Assembly (NCBI GenBank): GCA_947165425.1
Contig: CAMVAJ010000007.1
Span: forward strand, 1-57,084
Length of the DNA stretch: 57,084 nucleotides
Source: an uncultured Clostridia bacterium
GTDB lineage: Bacteria; Bacillota; Clostridia; Christensenellales; Aristaeellaceae
Direction of reading: 5' to 3'
Shown here: positions 1 through 7,925 of the stretch, piece by piece
How positions within the stretch are numbered: position 1 is the first letter of the stretch
Layout: each line of letters starts with the position of its first letter
Notes under the pieces: generated by a model
Seen by the model: only the letters and a program-made list of their open reading frames with translations
Told to the model about the DNA's origin: nothing
Database searches by the model: none
Translations under genes and position numbers: made by a program

Positions 1-1
1 G

Positions 2-1405
2 TATCTTGATGCCGACGGTAATCCTATGCTGTGCAATGCCGGCTATGCGGAAATTCGCCGGACGTATGATAATGAGAATCGTCTTGCTCGCACTGACTAT
101 CTCGGTACCAACGGAGAACCAATCCTGAACAGTGATCAAGTCGCCAGCGTTGTCAATGAATCGTTTGATGAATATGGCAATGTCACCGTAATAAAGTACT
201 TGAGCGCCGATGGCTCATTAGCGCTGTATAAAGGCAGCTATGCCGTCATCCGTCGCCGATACAATGAGGACAAGAAGATTGTCTGGTGCGCGTACTTTGG
301 CGAAAACGACAAACCAATTCCTTACAAAAACGGAGACACTTACTACCAGATCGCTTATGGCTATGACGCTGCTGGAAATACCATCCGTGAACAGTATCTC
401 GACGCAGAAGGCAATCCGATCCTCTGCAACGCCGGTTACGCCGAATTCCGTCGAACCTATGATGATCAAAAACGTGTTACAAGAATCGACTACTTCGGCG
501 TCGATGGAGAACCAATTCTGAACAACGAACAGGTCGCATCCGTTGCCAATGATGAATATGACGAATGGAACAACGCCGTCCTGATTCGCTATTATGGCAC
601 AGATGGAAATCTGACGCTCCATAAAAACGGCTACGCTGTCATCCGCCGTCGCTATAACGAGAATCGGAAGATTGTCTGGTGTGCCTACTCCGACGCAAAC
701 GACGAGCCTATTCCCTATAAGAATGGAGACACTTACTACCAAATCGCTTATGAGTATGATGCTGCTGGCAACACTGTCCGCGAGCAATACCTTGACGCAG
801 AAGGCAATCCTATCCTCTGCAACGCCGGTTACGCCGAGTTCCGTCGAACCTATGATGATCAGAAGCGTGTTACCCGAATCGACTATTTCGGCGTCGATGG
901 AGAACCGATTCTGAACAACGAACAGGTAGCCTCCATTGCCAATGATGAGTATGATGAGTGGAACAACGCTGTCCTGATTCGTTATTACGGCACAGACGAC
1001 AACTTGACGCTCCACAAGAGCGGCTATGCAGTCATACGCCGCCGCTATAACGAGAATCGGAAGATTCTCTGGTGCGCTTACTTCGACGCAAACGATGAAC
1101 CAATTCCCTATAAGAGCGGAGATACTTACTTCCAGATCGCCTACGAATATGACGCTGACGGCAATGTCATCCGCGAGCAGTACTTCGACGGCGAAGGCAA
1201 TCCCATGCTTTGCAATGCCGGCTACGCCGAAGTGCGGAAAACTTTTACAGCCGCAAAAGCCACCGAAACCTCGTTCTGGGGCGTAAATGGTGAGGCGGTC
1301 GAACGAACCGACGGCGTGCATCGTATCACCTATGCTTACGATGAATCCGGCAAAGTCACGGAAGAACAACACTATAACAAATCAGGTGAGCAAATCACCG
1401 AGTAA
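2..1405 (+). CDS. YD-type tandem repeat protein, 3' part
   Basis: The frame is open from the window's left edge, so the start lies outside; the visible part is 467 residues ending at TAA. It is built of a 131-residue (393-bp) unit repeated a little over three times; the second and third units are almost identical in DNA. Each unit contains smaller motifs of the type Y-D-x-x-G-N, L-D-A-E-G-N-P, C-N-A-G-Y-A-E and Y-F-G-x-D-G-E-P-I, which resemble the YD/RHS-like repeats of large surface or secreted proteins. No signal peptide or anchor can be seen in this part. The high DNA identity between units suggests recent unit duplication. Function unknown; surface binding is a guess from the repeat type. 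Confidence 0.7.
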   Translation, partial: YLDADGNPMLCNAGYAEIRRTYDNENRLARTDYLGTNGEPILNSDQVASVVNESFDEYGNVTVIKYLSADGSLALYKGSYAVIRRRYNEDKKIVWCAYFGENDKPIPYKNGDTYYQIAYGYDAAGNTIREQYLDAEGNPILCNAGYAEFRRTYDDQKRVTRIDYFGVDGEPILNNEQVASVANDEYDEWNNAVLIRYYGTDGNLTLHKNGYAVIRRRYNENRKIVWCAYSDANDEPIPYKNGDTYYQIAYEYDAAGNTVREQYLDAEGNPILCNAGYAEFRRTYDDQKRVTRIDYFGVDGEPILNNEQVASIANDEYDEWNNAVLIRYYGTDDNLTLHKSGYAVIRRRYNENRKILWCAYFDANDEPIPYKSGDTYFQIAYEYDADGNVIREQYFDGEGNPMLCNAGYAEVRKTFTAAKATETSFWGVNGEAVERTDGVHRITYAYDESGKVTEEQHYNKSGEQITE

Positions 1406-1421
1406 CTTCCGGCGAGCAAAG

Positions 1422-1463
1422 AGCAAGCTGTGCAAAGGTAAAGTCCATTGCACAAAGCTTGCT
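1422..1463 (+). terminator. hairpin after repeat protein
   Basis: Inverted repeat AGCAAGCTGTGCAA / TTGCACAAAGCTTGCT about 17 bases after the stop of the repeat protein. No clear T run follows, so termination is likely but not certain. Confidence 0.45.
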
Positions 1464-1570
1464 GGGTGGCTCCGCCCCCAATCCCCTGGCAGCCACAGCA
1501 AGCTCTGTGATTGGCGATGGATTTATACCTGTAGGCGCGCACCACAAACAACGCAATGGAGGTCATCCGT

Positions 1571-2611
1571 ATGACGAAGCGTTTCCTCGTCCTGTTCCTC
1601 GTTTTGACGCTGCTCCCACTTTGGGCCCTGGCCCAGGGAGAGGACGTGTTCCTCCGGATCGACCGTGATAATGTCACAGCCTGGAAGGGCCGGCTGGGCA
1701 ACGCGCGCCACCTGGACGAGGAACGCATGTCGGGCTGTGCCCAGTATTCCAAGCGCCAGTTTGAAAAATGGGCCGCCACCCTCCGGAAGAAGTCCGAGCA
1801 TGTCTATATTGTGGACTGCCGTCTGGAGACCCACGGCTTCATCAACGGGATCGCCGTCTCCTGGGCGAACGAGCGGAACGACGCCAACCTGGGCAAAAGC
1901 GCGGCGGAGGTGGAGGCCGAGGAGGCCGCGCTTACCAATCTGATCGGCCGGCAGGTGACCGCCTATACGATGGATGTTTTCCCGCCGAGTCCGGCGACGG
2001 ACTTCACCGTGGAGACCTGGGAGACCGAGCGGGCGCTGGCGGAGGCCGAGGGCTTCGGCTACCTGCGGCTGCCCTGCCCGGATCATATCTGGCCCCCGGC
2101 CGAGGCCATTGACGCGTTCATCGACTTCACCCGGGATCTGCCGGAGGACGCCTGGCTCTGCTTCCACTGCCACGCCGGCTCCGGGCGCACCGGCGCCTTC
2201 ATGAGCATCTGGGAGATGATGCGGCGGCCGGACGCCTCGCTGGAGGAGATCCTCACCCATCAGGCGGAGACGGGCAGCAGCAACTTCCTGAAGCGCGCGG
2301 CGGAAACCGAGATCGACACCACGCTGAGCGGAACCGCCCTTTGGCGGAAGCGTGTCAACCAGCAGCGTGGCGTGATGGCCCGAGCCATCTACCGCTACAT
2401 CCGGGAGAACAGCGCGTCGAACTACGCTGTGACCTGGAGCGACTGGCTGGCGGCCCATTCCCGGAGCGTCACCCTGCAGGTCGGGCAGTCTCTGCAGGGC
2501 GAAGGCTACAGCTCCGATCCGCTGGTGGTGAGCGACGCGCTGGAAGCCCTGCACGCGGGCGAGGTGCTCGTGCTGACCGATGAGACGGTTTTGTTTATCA
2601 ACGTTGAATAA
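1571..2611 (+). CDS. secreted PTP-like phytase/phosphatase
   Basis: 346 residues. The ATG at 1571 is chosen because GGAGG lies 8 bases upstream and the protein then starts with a signal peptide (MTKRFLVLFLVLTLLPLWALA). The signature H-C-H-A-G-S-G-R-T-G (nucleophile Cys200, Arg206) is the P-loop of cysteine phosphatases. The segment I-V-D-C-R-L-E-T-H-G-F-I-N-G-I-A-V-S-W is typical of the PTP-like inositol polyphosphatases known from rumen and gut anaerobes such as Selenomonas. Inferred role: dephosphorylation of inositol phosphates or other phosphoesters outside the membrane. A hairpin follows the gene, so it is probably transcribed alone. Specific substrate not provable from sequence. Confidence 0.85.
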   Translation: MTKRFLVLFLVLTLLPLWALAQGEDVFLRIDRDNVTAWKGRLGNARHLDEERMSGCAQYSKRQFEKWAATLRKKSEHVYIVDCRLETHGFINGIAVSWANERNDANLGKSAAEVEAEEAALTNLIGRQVTAYTMDVFPPSPATDFTVETWETERALAEAEGFGYLRLPCPDHIWPPAEAIDAFIDFTRDLPEDAWLCFHCHAGSGRTGAFMSIWEMMRRPDASLEEILTHQAETGSSNFLKRAAETEIDTTLSGTALWRKRVNQQRGVMARAIYRYIRENSASNYAVTWSDWLAAHSRSVTLQVGQSLQGEGYSSDPLVVSDALEALHAGEVLVLTDETVLFINVE

Positions 2612-2628
2612 AGCAATCCGGTTTGAAA

Positions 2629-2668
2629 CAGGGCCGCTCCCTGTGCTGAATCGCAAGGAACGGCCCTG
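2629..2668 (+). terminator. terminator-like hairpin
   Basis: Stem CAGGGCCGcTCC / GGaACGGCCCTG right after the phosphatase gene. No strong T run follows. A related GGCCGTTCCCTGTG stem occurs at 16903-16939. Confidence 0.55.
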
Positions 2669-2749
2669 TGCTGTTTATGGCAACGCTGCCAGGCTACATG
2701 AGCAAATACTCGGAAAACCACTGAGGCGTAAGCTCTGAGAAGCTTTTAG

Positions 2750-2899
2750 TACAACGACGAGAAGATCGAAGAAAGCATTGTGTTTGAAGCCGAATTCGAT
2801 GCTTACACCGGGGAGACTGTGCATGCACAGCTGTTTCCCAATACGATACACAGGGAATTTCTTCGGGTGATTGATGAAGAAATCGCGCTACAAAAATGA
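2750..2899 (+). pseudogene. C-terminal gene remnant
   Basis: An open frame without a start codon, preceded by an in-frame TAG at 2747, gives about 49 residues (YNDEKIEESIVFEAEF...) ending in TGA. The composition looks like real coding sequence, but no family is recognised. Probably the tail of a deleted gene. Confidence 0.35.
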
Positions 2900-2987
2900 A
2901 TATGGGATAGTCGACATACAGGCGAAGAGCAGCGTTTTTTCAAGCGCTGAGTAATCGCTCTGCTCCCAGCATGCTCTCGCAGAACAG

Positions 2988-3030
2988 GCAGCGGAAGATG
3001 GATCACTCCGTCTTCCGCTGCTTGCGTTTT
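2988..3030 (+). terminator. intrinsic terminator
   Basis: Perfect 11-bp stem GCAGCGGAAGA / TCTTCCGCTGC followed by TTGCGTTTT. It separates the remnant at 2750-2899 from the MNT/HEPN pair. Confidence 0.6.
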
Positions 3031-3128
3031 CGGACAAGTCCCATCGAAAAGTCCATCGGACAATCTGCTTGATAAATCCTGTGTCATGATTTATAATCTT
3101 GACAGAAACAAGAAAGGAAGGAGACCAG

Positions 3129-3440
3129 ATGCCTAACGAAGAGATCATGGAGATGAAGGATCGCATTGTCAGTCAGTTGGCTCCTTTACAGGTCTATCTA
3201 TTCGGCTCGTATGCATATGGAACACCTGGCCCTGACAGCGATTATGACTTTTACATTGTGGTAGATGACAGCCAATCGGATTGGCATGCACAAACGGTAA
3301 AAGCCTATAAGGCGATACGCCCGATCCGAACAAAGCCCGTCGACATTCTTGTGGGAACGAAGAGCAACTTTGAACGAAGAAAGGCTTATTCCTCAATTGA
3401 ACGGGAAGTAGCTCAGAAAGGAGTTCTGCTTTATGGATGA
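3129..3440 (+). CDS. MNT-type nucleotidyltransferase (antitoxin)
   Basis: 103 residues from the ATG at 3129, which has AAGGAAGGAGA just upstream; a TTG 30 bases earlier is a weaker option. The motif G-S-Y-A-Y-G-T-P-G-P-D-S-D-Y-D fits GSX10DXD of minimal nucleotidyltransferases, with the two aspartates that bind metal. It overlaps the following HEPN gene by 8 bases, the usual layout of MNT/HEPN toxin-antitoxin pairs, in which the transferase blocks the HEPN partner by modifying it with nucleotides. Size and motif agree with the family. Antitoxin role is inferred from family and neighbour. Confidence 0.8.
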   Translation: MPNEEIMEMKDRIVSQLAPLQVYLFGSYAYGTPGPDSDYDFYIVVDDSQSDWHAQTVKAYKAIRPIRTKPVDILVGTKSNFERRKAYSSIEREVAQKGVLLYG

Positions 3441-3837
3441 AGCAATCCCGATCTGGCTGGAATATGCTGATGGCGATTTGAATACTGCTGATTTCCTTTA
3501 TGAGAAACAGTGGCCGAGACAGCTTGAGATCATATGCTATCACTGTCAGCAGGCTGGAGAAAAAGCGGTCAAAGCGCTCTATCTGGCTGCAGAAATACCG
3601 GGTGGCATTCCCAGAAAACATGACCTCTGGTTCCTGCTGGAGCAGATGAAAGGGAAAGTCGAGATTCCGGAAACAATCTGGGATGCGGCTGAAGAACTTG
3701 ATCCATATTCGATCATTGTCCGATACCCCACAGAGAACAGAGTGGATGATTATCTGACAAAGCAAGCGTTGACACGTGCAAAGCAGATTACAGATTGGGT
3801 AAAAACCGAGATCAGCAAGAGAAGCCCGAAGGAATAG
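3433..3837 (+). CDS. HEPN domain protein (putative toxin)
   Basis: 134 residues, overlapping the MNT gene by 8 bases and therefore translationally coupled. The core I-C-Y-H-C-Q-Q-A-G-E-K-A-V-K-A-L and the later K-H-D-L-W-F-L-L are typical of HEPN proteins of the COG2250 kind that accompany MNT transferases. The RX4HXY ribonuclease motif of HepT toxins is not evident; the closest conserved stretch is V-R-Y-P. It may therefore be a diverged nuclease or a non-nucleolytic partner. The gene ends in TAG, showing that the host reads TAG as stop. Confidence 0.75.
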   Translation: MDEAIPIWLEYADGDLNTADFLYEKQWPRQLEIICYHCQQAGEKAVKALYLAAEIPGGIPRKHDLWFLLEQMKGKVEIPETIWDAAEELDPYSIIVRYPTENRVDDYLTKQALTRAKQITDWVKTEISKRSPKE

Positions 3838-3923
3838 AATTGCATATTGGTTTTCGTCCCAGCCTTGTCATGTCATTTCGGCTTTTCGGGCACAGTAAAG
3901 TCCTCGTCCGCCTTCAATTTGAT

Positions 3924-4421
3924 TTACTCCAGCTGTGCAATCGGATAGCCGGCGTTTTTCAGTGCGGAGAGCGCTTGATTGAAGCTGTCCTCCTTGACCA
4001 GGATGTAATCCGTGTTGAAGGTGGAGATGGCAAAGATGCCGATCTGGTGGGATGCCAGCTCCTTGGCGATCCGGGCCAGGATACCGACCAGGGAGAAGTC
4101 GAGCATACCCTGAATGCGGAAGGCCCGCCACCCGTCTTCCCGGTTGGTCGTATTGTCCGGTACCAGCTCGGTCGGGCAGACCAGAGACCTTTCCTGATCC
4201 GTAGCGCCTGTGAAGACAAAGGGCTGGCTCAGGTCGATATGGCTGTAATCGGTGACCTTGCATACGGAGAACCCAACGCTGATGGGCTCGATGATCAGGT
4301 CCTTTATTCTGAGTTCAAACAAGCGCTGGGATTCTTCCTCTGCCGCTCGCTGATGGGATTGTGCCCTGAGCAGGGCGAGGTATTCTGTGTCGCGGGAGCC
4401 CTTGATGCTGGTTTTGCTCAT
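3924..4421 (-). CDS. ACT domain protein
   Basis: 165 residues from the ATG at 4421, chosen because AGAGG lies 9 bases upstream; the frame is open further but without a better site. The N-terminal 40 residues are charged and helical (S-R-D-T-E-Y-L-A-L-L-R-A-Q-S-H-Q-R). The remainder resembles the small tandem-ACT proteins (E-L-V-P-D-N-T-T-N-R-E-D-G-W-R-A-F-R-I-Q-G, then L-V-G-I-L-A-R-I-A-K-E-L and F-A-I-S-T-F-N-T-D-Y-I-L-V), which bind amino acids or similar ligands. No enzyme domain is attached. It stands alone, converging on the HEPN gene. Role: probably a small-molecule sensor; ligand unknown. Confidence 0.75.
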   Translation of the reverse strand: MSKTSIKGSRDTEYLALLRAQSHQRAAEEESQRLFELRIKDLIIEPISVGFSVCKVTDYSHIDLSQPFVFTGATDQERSLVCPTELVPDNTTNREDGWRAFRIQGMLDFSLVGILARIAKELASHQIGIFAISTFNTDYILVKEDSFNQALSALKNAGYPIAQLE

Positions 4422-4649
4422 GTGGATCATCCTCTTATGAGAAGTGGAACATGAGCCAGTATACCATGAATTCGGGCAAGATAACAGAGGCCGGACAAAA
4501 TGTAAGTATTGTATCAGCCAGCACGACAGATCTGCCAAGCAATACAGTGTGCAGTTGCGGTGTTTCCACTATACCAGCGCTGAGCAGTGCGCGGATCAGG
4601 TGGTTGAGGCAGACAAACGTGAAGCGATCGGCGCCTAACGGCCCGAAAA

Positions 4650-4688
4650 AAAACCAGCCCTTCTATGATTTCGGAAGGGTTGGTTTTT
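4650..4688. terminator. bidirectional-looking terminator
   Basis: Stem AAAACCAGCCCTTC / GAAGGGTTGGTTTTT with A and T runs on both sides. No complete gene lies directly upstream on either strand, which fits the broken state of this area. Confidence 0.55.
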
Positions 4689-4711
4689 AACTGTATACAA
4701 TATGCTGCTTC

Positions 4712-5004
4712 AGGTTCCGGCTCAGACGTTCTTTTCAGTCCAGCCCTGGCCGTGTTCCCGCTCCCGTCATGCAAATCTCAGTTCGGTCAGCACGACCTTG
4801 ACCACCTCGTCAACGGAATCGTCCTCGTCCTGCCAGCGCGTCCATCTGGCGAGCCAGGGCGTGGATTCCTCCCGGGGTTCTTGGGTTTCCTTCGTCTCGT
4901 TATCCACGAATCGTCACCTCTTCGCTTTTCTCGGAACCGCCACCTATTGTAGCCGAGAATGGCCCAAACCGCAAGACCTATTCTGGTTTTTCGCTGGTCT
5001 TTTT
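4712..5004 (-). pseudogene. deleted copy of the tautomerase locus
   Basis: This stretch matches the region around the intact tautomerase gene at 16986-17327. It has the last codons of that gene (CCGGCTCAGA, TTCTT), then jumps directly to the gene's upstream flank (CGTCATGCAAATCTCAGTTC) and carries the same non-coding tract (GGAACCGCCACCTATTGTAG ... CAAGACCTAT) as 17420-17490. The body of the gene is missing. It is a duplicated locus that lost its gene by an internal deletion and gained about 60 bases not found in the other copy. Confidence 0.65.
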
Positions 5005-5042
5005 GACAGACCGGGCTTTGCCGGTGAGATCCGCCCCGGTCC

Positions 5043-5333
5043 GGCGCCTCAGCCTTCCGCTCCCCGATCTACGGGCAGAGCTCTCCCTCCGGCTCCGCCA
5101 AGTGGGACGACGATCCCATCACCCCCTACGCCGCGCTGAACGACAGCAGCCTGAAGCTGAACGCCGAGATCGTCAACGGCGTCACCAAGGCTCGCAAGAT
5201 CATCAAGCTCGAGGAGGCGGAGGGGACCGCCCTGGTGTTCATCGCCCGCGGCGGCCAGGAGGGCACCGACGTCAAGTTCGACGCCTACGCCGACGGCACG
5301 CCCCACTATCTGGCCCTGACCGAGGCCGAGTAG
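5043..5333 (+). pseudogene. C-terminal fragment of a larger protein
   Basis: An open frame with no start codon gives about 96 residues (GASAFRSPIYGQSSPSG ... YADGTPHYLALTEAE) ending in TAG. Strong coding character (GC-rich third positions) and a polar, secreted-protein-like composition. It is fused at its 5' side to the duplicated tautomerase flank at about 5005-5040, so the N-terminal part was lost in a rearrangement. Family not recognised. Confidence 0.5.
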
Positions 5334-5372
5334 GGCATGATCGCAGAGGCGAAGCGCCTGTGCAAGAACGTG

Positions 5373-5443
5373 ATACAAACAGGGCTGTGCAGAATGGCGG
5401 CTTACAAGCTGCCGGGCTGCACAGCCCTGTTCATGGTTTGTAT
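5373..5443. repeat. 71-bp hairpin repeat, copy 1
   Basis: Outer arms ATACAAAC / GTTTGTAT and inner arms AGGGCTGTGCAG / CTGCACAGCCCT enclose the loop. A nearly identical copy in the same orientation lies at 6992-7062. Probably works as a terminator for the broken gene upstream. Confidence 0.7.
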
Positions 5444-5556
5444 GGTGCTTCGCCTCCGGGCGGAGCGCTTTTTGCTGGATTCCGGCTCTCCGATATGGTA
5501 TAATGTCCCGGACAAACTGCGCAGATCGGAGAATCCTGAAGGCCGTCAAAGGATAG

Positions 5557-5724
5557 CGGTATCTGATCCACCGCAATGACGAGCCGGATTATGACGATCT
5601 GCCTGTTGACGGTGTGTGCATTGAGATATTGGACGGCAGCGGTGATCCGCCCTTGTCAAGTAGACACTGGAAATATCCAAAGCAACTCTACTCCGAAGCG
5701 ATTTCGTTCAATCGGGATTCATGA
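5557..5724 (+). pseudogene. small C-terminal remnant
   Basis: An open frame after an in-frame TAG at 5554 gives RYLIHRNDEPDYDDLPVDGV..., about 55 residues, ending in TGA at 5722-5724, ten bases before the ankyrin start. No start codon with a binding site is visible. Its end so close to the next start suggests the two genes once formed a coupled pair. Family unknown. Confidence 0.35.
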
Positions 5725-5734
5725 GGAAAACAGC

Positions 5735-6442
5735 ATGAAGAAACTGTTTACTGCAATAAGAGCATCCGACATTGAAACCGTCAGGCAGATCATTGAGAAG
5801 CAGCCGGCCCTGGTCAATTGTTCAGCAAAGCAGCCTCCCAAGAAGGACGATGGACAGTCCCCTTTGCAGATCGCGCTCAAGACAGGGCACACCGCCATTG
5901 CGAACTATCTGCTTGATATGGGCGCAGATGTAAGCTTTATGGAAAATGAATCCTGCTGCAACAACTGGAGAGCCCCGGTGCTTCATGATGCCATTGTCTG
6001 TTCGGTGATGCTTAGCAGGTGGAATATCAACGATGAATACGTGGGGTTTCGTGTCTTTTCAACAAAAGACAGCGCCGTTGAAGCGCTAGACATTCTGAAA
6101 AGAATGCTTGCGATGGGCGCGAATGTGAATGCGCTTGATTCGTATGGTTTCTCCGGATTGAACCGTTTTGCCTTTCAGGCAAAGCAGATACTGCCGTCTT
6201 ACAATTATGCGGAACATGTTGAAATGAAAGACCGGCTGTTCACTGATGAGCTTCATGAGGATCTGAGAAACATACTACAGGTGTTAAAGGATGCAGGAGC
6301 AGACACGTCGTATAAAGCTCCAAAGCTTGGTTATACAGTTAGAGAATTCTGCAGCAAGGGCTCTATATCCATTCTTTTCAATGAAGTATTCGGATGTGAA
6401 CCATCGTGTCAAGGTCACAGCGTCAGCTCCTGCTGTTCGTGA
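5735..6442 (+). CDS. ankyrin repeat protein
   Basis: 235 residues from the ATG at 5735 (AGGA 10 bases upstream); the open frame extends upstream but that part is the remnant in another frame. Ankyrin features: L-F-T-A-I-R-A-S-D-I-E-T-V-R-Q-I-I-E at the start, S-P-L-Q-I-A-L-K-T-G-H-T-A-I-A-N-Y-L-L-D-M-G-A-D (residues about 40-70), and L-K-R-M-L-A-M-G-A-N-V-N-A-L-D-S-Y-G (about 125-145). No signal peptide, so probably cytoplasmic. Such single ankyrin proteins bind partner proteins and some act as immunity proteins; neither can be shown here. The gene lies between broken genes and between the two 71-bp hairpins. Confidence 0.7.
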   Translation: MKKLFTAIRASDIETVRQIIEKQPALVNCSAKQPPKKDDGQSPLQIALKTGHTAIANYLLDMGADVSFMENESCCNNWRAPVLHDAIVCSVMLSRWNINDEYVGFRVFSTKDSAVEALDILKRMLAMGANVNALDSYGFSGLNRFAFQAKQILPSYNYAEHVEMKDRLFTDELHEDLRNILQVLKDAGADTSYKAPKLGYTVREFCSKGSISILFNEVFGCEPSCQGHSVSSCCS

Positions 6443-6540
6443 GTACAAGTTTTCTTCTCTATGCGATTTACAGCTATATTGGGTATGTACTCCGGTGGAA
6501 ACACATCTTCTGTTCATACCAGAACGCAAATCACATCCGG

Positions 6541-6969
6541 ATGACGCCGTCCAAAATCAATTGGAACACCATCAAGAAATCAGATTGCATCGGGGTGCCG
6601 GTCATCATTGCCGTCATTGGCACGATGTGCATCATCGTCAGTCTCCGCAAGCTCTATCTGAAGGCCTTCGAGATCCCGATCAAGACGGCTCGCGCGGCCA
6701 TCCGCTGCTACAACAGCGACCGCGAGATGATCACGAAGACGATCCGCGCCACCACCGCCGTCATGGCGGCCCAAACCTGCTTTGGCTGGCTCTCCGGCGA
6801 GTGCAACTATGAGCTGCTCACCCTGCTGCTGCGGAACGAGTGGGGCTTCCGGGGCGTCGCCCACTCCGACTACTGGGTGTGGAACGGCGACAACCTCCGG
6901 GATCTGGCCCTGCTGCTGGCGGGCGGCGCATTCCTGCTGATCAAACGCAGGAAGCAGAACGCGGCCTGA
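6541..6969 (+). pseudogene. internally deleted glycoside hydrolase family 3 gene
   Basis: The 142-residue frame is a mosaic of GH3 pieces. It has a membrane-anchor-like N-terminus (MTPSKINWNTIKK ... VPVIIAVIGTMCIIVSL), then K-A-F-E-I-P-I, then T-A-V-M-A-A-Q-T and N-Y-E-L-L-T-L-L-L-R-N-E-W-G-F-R-G-V-A-H-S-D-Y-W-V-W-N-G-D-N, which is the GH3 core around its catalytic-domain Asp. A C-terminal membrane segment A-L-L-L-A-G-G-A-F-L-L-I-K-R-R-K follows. A full GH3 enzyme has 700 residues or more, so large internal parts are gone while the frame stayed open. Not expected to be an active glycosidase. Confidence 0.6.
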
Positions 6970-6991
6970 TCCGCGGCGTGCGCTGGGTAGA

Positions 6992-7062
6992 ATACAAACA
7001 AGGCTGTGCAGAACGGCGGCTAACAAGCTGCCGGGCTGCACAGCCCTTTTCATGGTTTGTAT
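6992..7062. repeat. 71-bp hairpin repeat, copy 2
   Basis: Same sequence and orientation as 5373-5443 with few changes. It lies between the GH3 remnant and the convergent cyclophilin-like gene, where it would act as a terminator. The two copies bracket the ankyrin gene and the GH3 remnant. Confidence 0.7.
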
Positions 7063-7090
7063 GTCTGGATACCGTCTGTCCTGAGCTGGA

Positions 7091-7546
7091 TCACTCCACC
7101 GTCAGCGTGATGGTGACGTCCCCGTGCGCCAGGAGCGCCCTCAGTTCTTCCGGCGTCTGGTCGGTGATCCTTCCAAGCCGGGTGTAGGCCCAGGAGTTGC
7201 TGCCGTAGAAGACCACCAGCTGATCGCTGGAATACAGCACAAGATCGCCGGCCTCGGTCACCGTCTGCACATCCTGGCTCGGCAGACGCTGGCCGATATC
7301 GCCCACCTGCTCAAAGCCTCCGTACATGGCCATCTGAATGGTCAGGCCCTCCGCCGCGAGCTCCCGGAGCGCGGCAACCGCTTCGTTGTCCTCCCAGGCG
7401 ACTTCAACAGGCGTATCATTGATATACATCTTCATAACCGGTACTTCCTCCAGTTCCGTTGTCGTCAAGGGACTCGCCTCCGCAAGACAGATGAGCGCGG
7501 TCATGGCCAGCACCGCGACGCAGAGCAGACTAAATCCTTTTTTCAT
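7091..7546 (-). CDS. secreted cyclophilin-like fold protein
   Basis: 151 residues with a signal peptide (MKKGFSLLCVAVLAMTALICLAEA). The mature part (M-K-M-Y-I-N-D-T-P-V-E-V-A-W-E-D-N-E-A-V-A-A-L, then M-Y-G-G-F-E-Q-V-G-D-I-G-Q-R-L-P, then Y-S-S-D-Q-L-V-V-F-Y-G-S-N-S-W-A-Y-T-R-L-G) fits the small bacterial cyclophilin-like family. These proteins share the barrel of cyclophilin, but isomerase activity has not been established for them. GAGG lies 7 bases before the ATG. The gene starts 14 bases after the carboxymuconolactone decarboxylase gene and belongs to its operon. Confidence 0.75.
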   Translation of the reverse strand: MKKGFSLLCVAVLAMTALICLAEASPLTTTELEEVPVMKMYINDTPVEVAWEDNEAVAALRELAAEGLTIQMAMYGGFEQVGDIGQRLPSQDVQTVTEAGDLVLYSSDQLVVFYGSNSWAYTRLGRITDQTPEELRALLAHGDVTITLTVE

Positions 7547-7560
7547 GTTCCGTCCTCAAA

Positions 7561-7890
7561 TCATTCGTCTTTCCAGACTTCTTTGGCCTGCCGGAAGACA
7601 GCCCAGCCCTTGGGCCAGCCGACATACATGGTGGCATGGGTGATGACCGCGGCGATCTCCTCCTTGGTCACGCCGTGGTTTTTCGCGTTCTGCAGATGGT
7701 AGGTCAGGGATGAATCCGTGATCCCGGAAGCCATCAGGCTGACCACCGTGACGATGCATTTGGTCTTCGTGTCGATGGCATCCTCATTCCAGACCTCGCC
7801 GAACAGCACGTCGTCATTGAGATGGGCGAACATCGGCGCAAAGTCTCCCAGCTGCTCCCGTCCGGCGGTTTGAACGATCTTCTTTTCCAT
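7561..7890 (-). CDS. carboxymuconolactone decarboxylase family protein
   Basis: 109 residues, the normal size of the single-domain CMD/AhpD-like family. Family features: F-G-E-V-W-N near the start, T-K-C-I-V-T-V-V-S-L-M-A-S-G, H-L-Q-N-A-K-N-H-G-V-T-K-E-E-I-A-A-V-I-T-H-A-T-M-Y-V-G-W-P-K-G-W. The CxxC of AhpD is absent (only one Cys in the core), so a peroxidase-partner role is not supported. First gene of a two-gene operon with the cyclophilin-like gene, divergent from a LysR regulator, a common arrangement for CMD genes. Substrate unknown. Confidence 0.85.
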   Translation of the reverse strand: MEKKIVQTAGREQLGDFAPMFAHLNDDVLFGEVWNEDAIDTKTKCIVTVVSLMASGITDSSLTYHLQNAKNHGVTKEEIAAVITHATMYVGWPKGWAVFRQAKEVWKDE

Positions 7891-7925
7891 GGATGCCTCC
7901 TTACCAGGATCTTTTGAACAATCCT

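Noticed and set aside
218-1372. Long open frame opposite to the repeat protein
   Set aside because: It mirrors the 393-bp repeats on the other strand; there is no ribosome site and its composition is that of a shadow frame.
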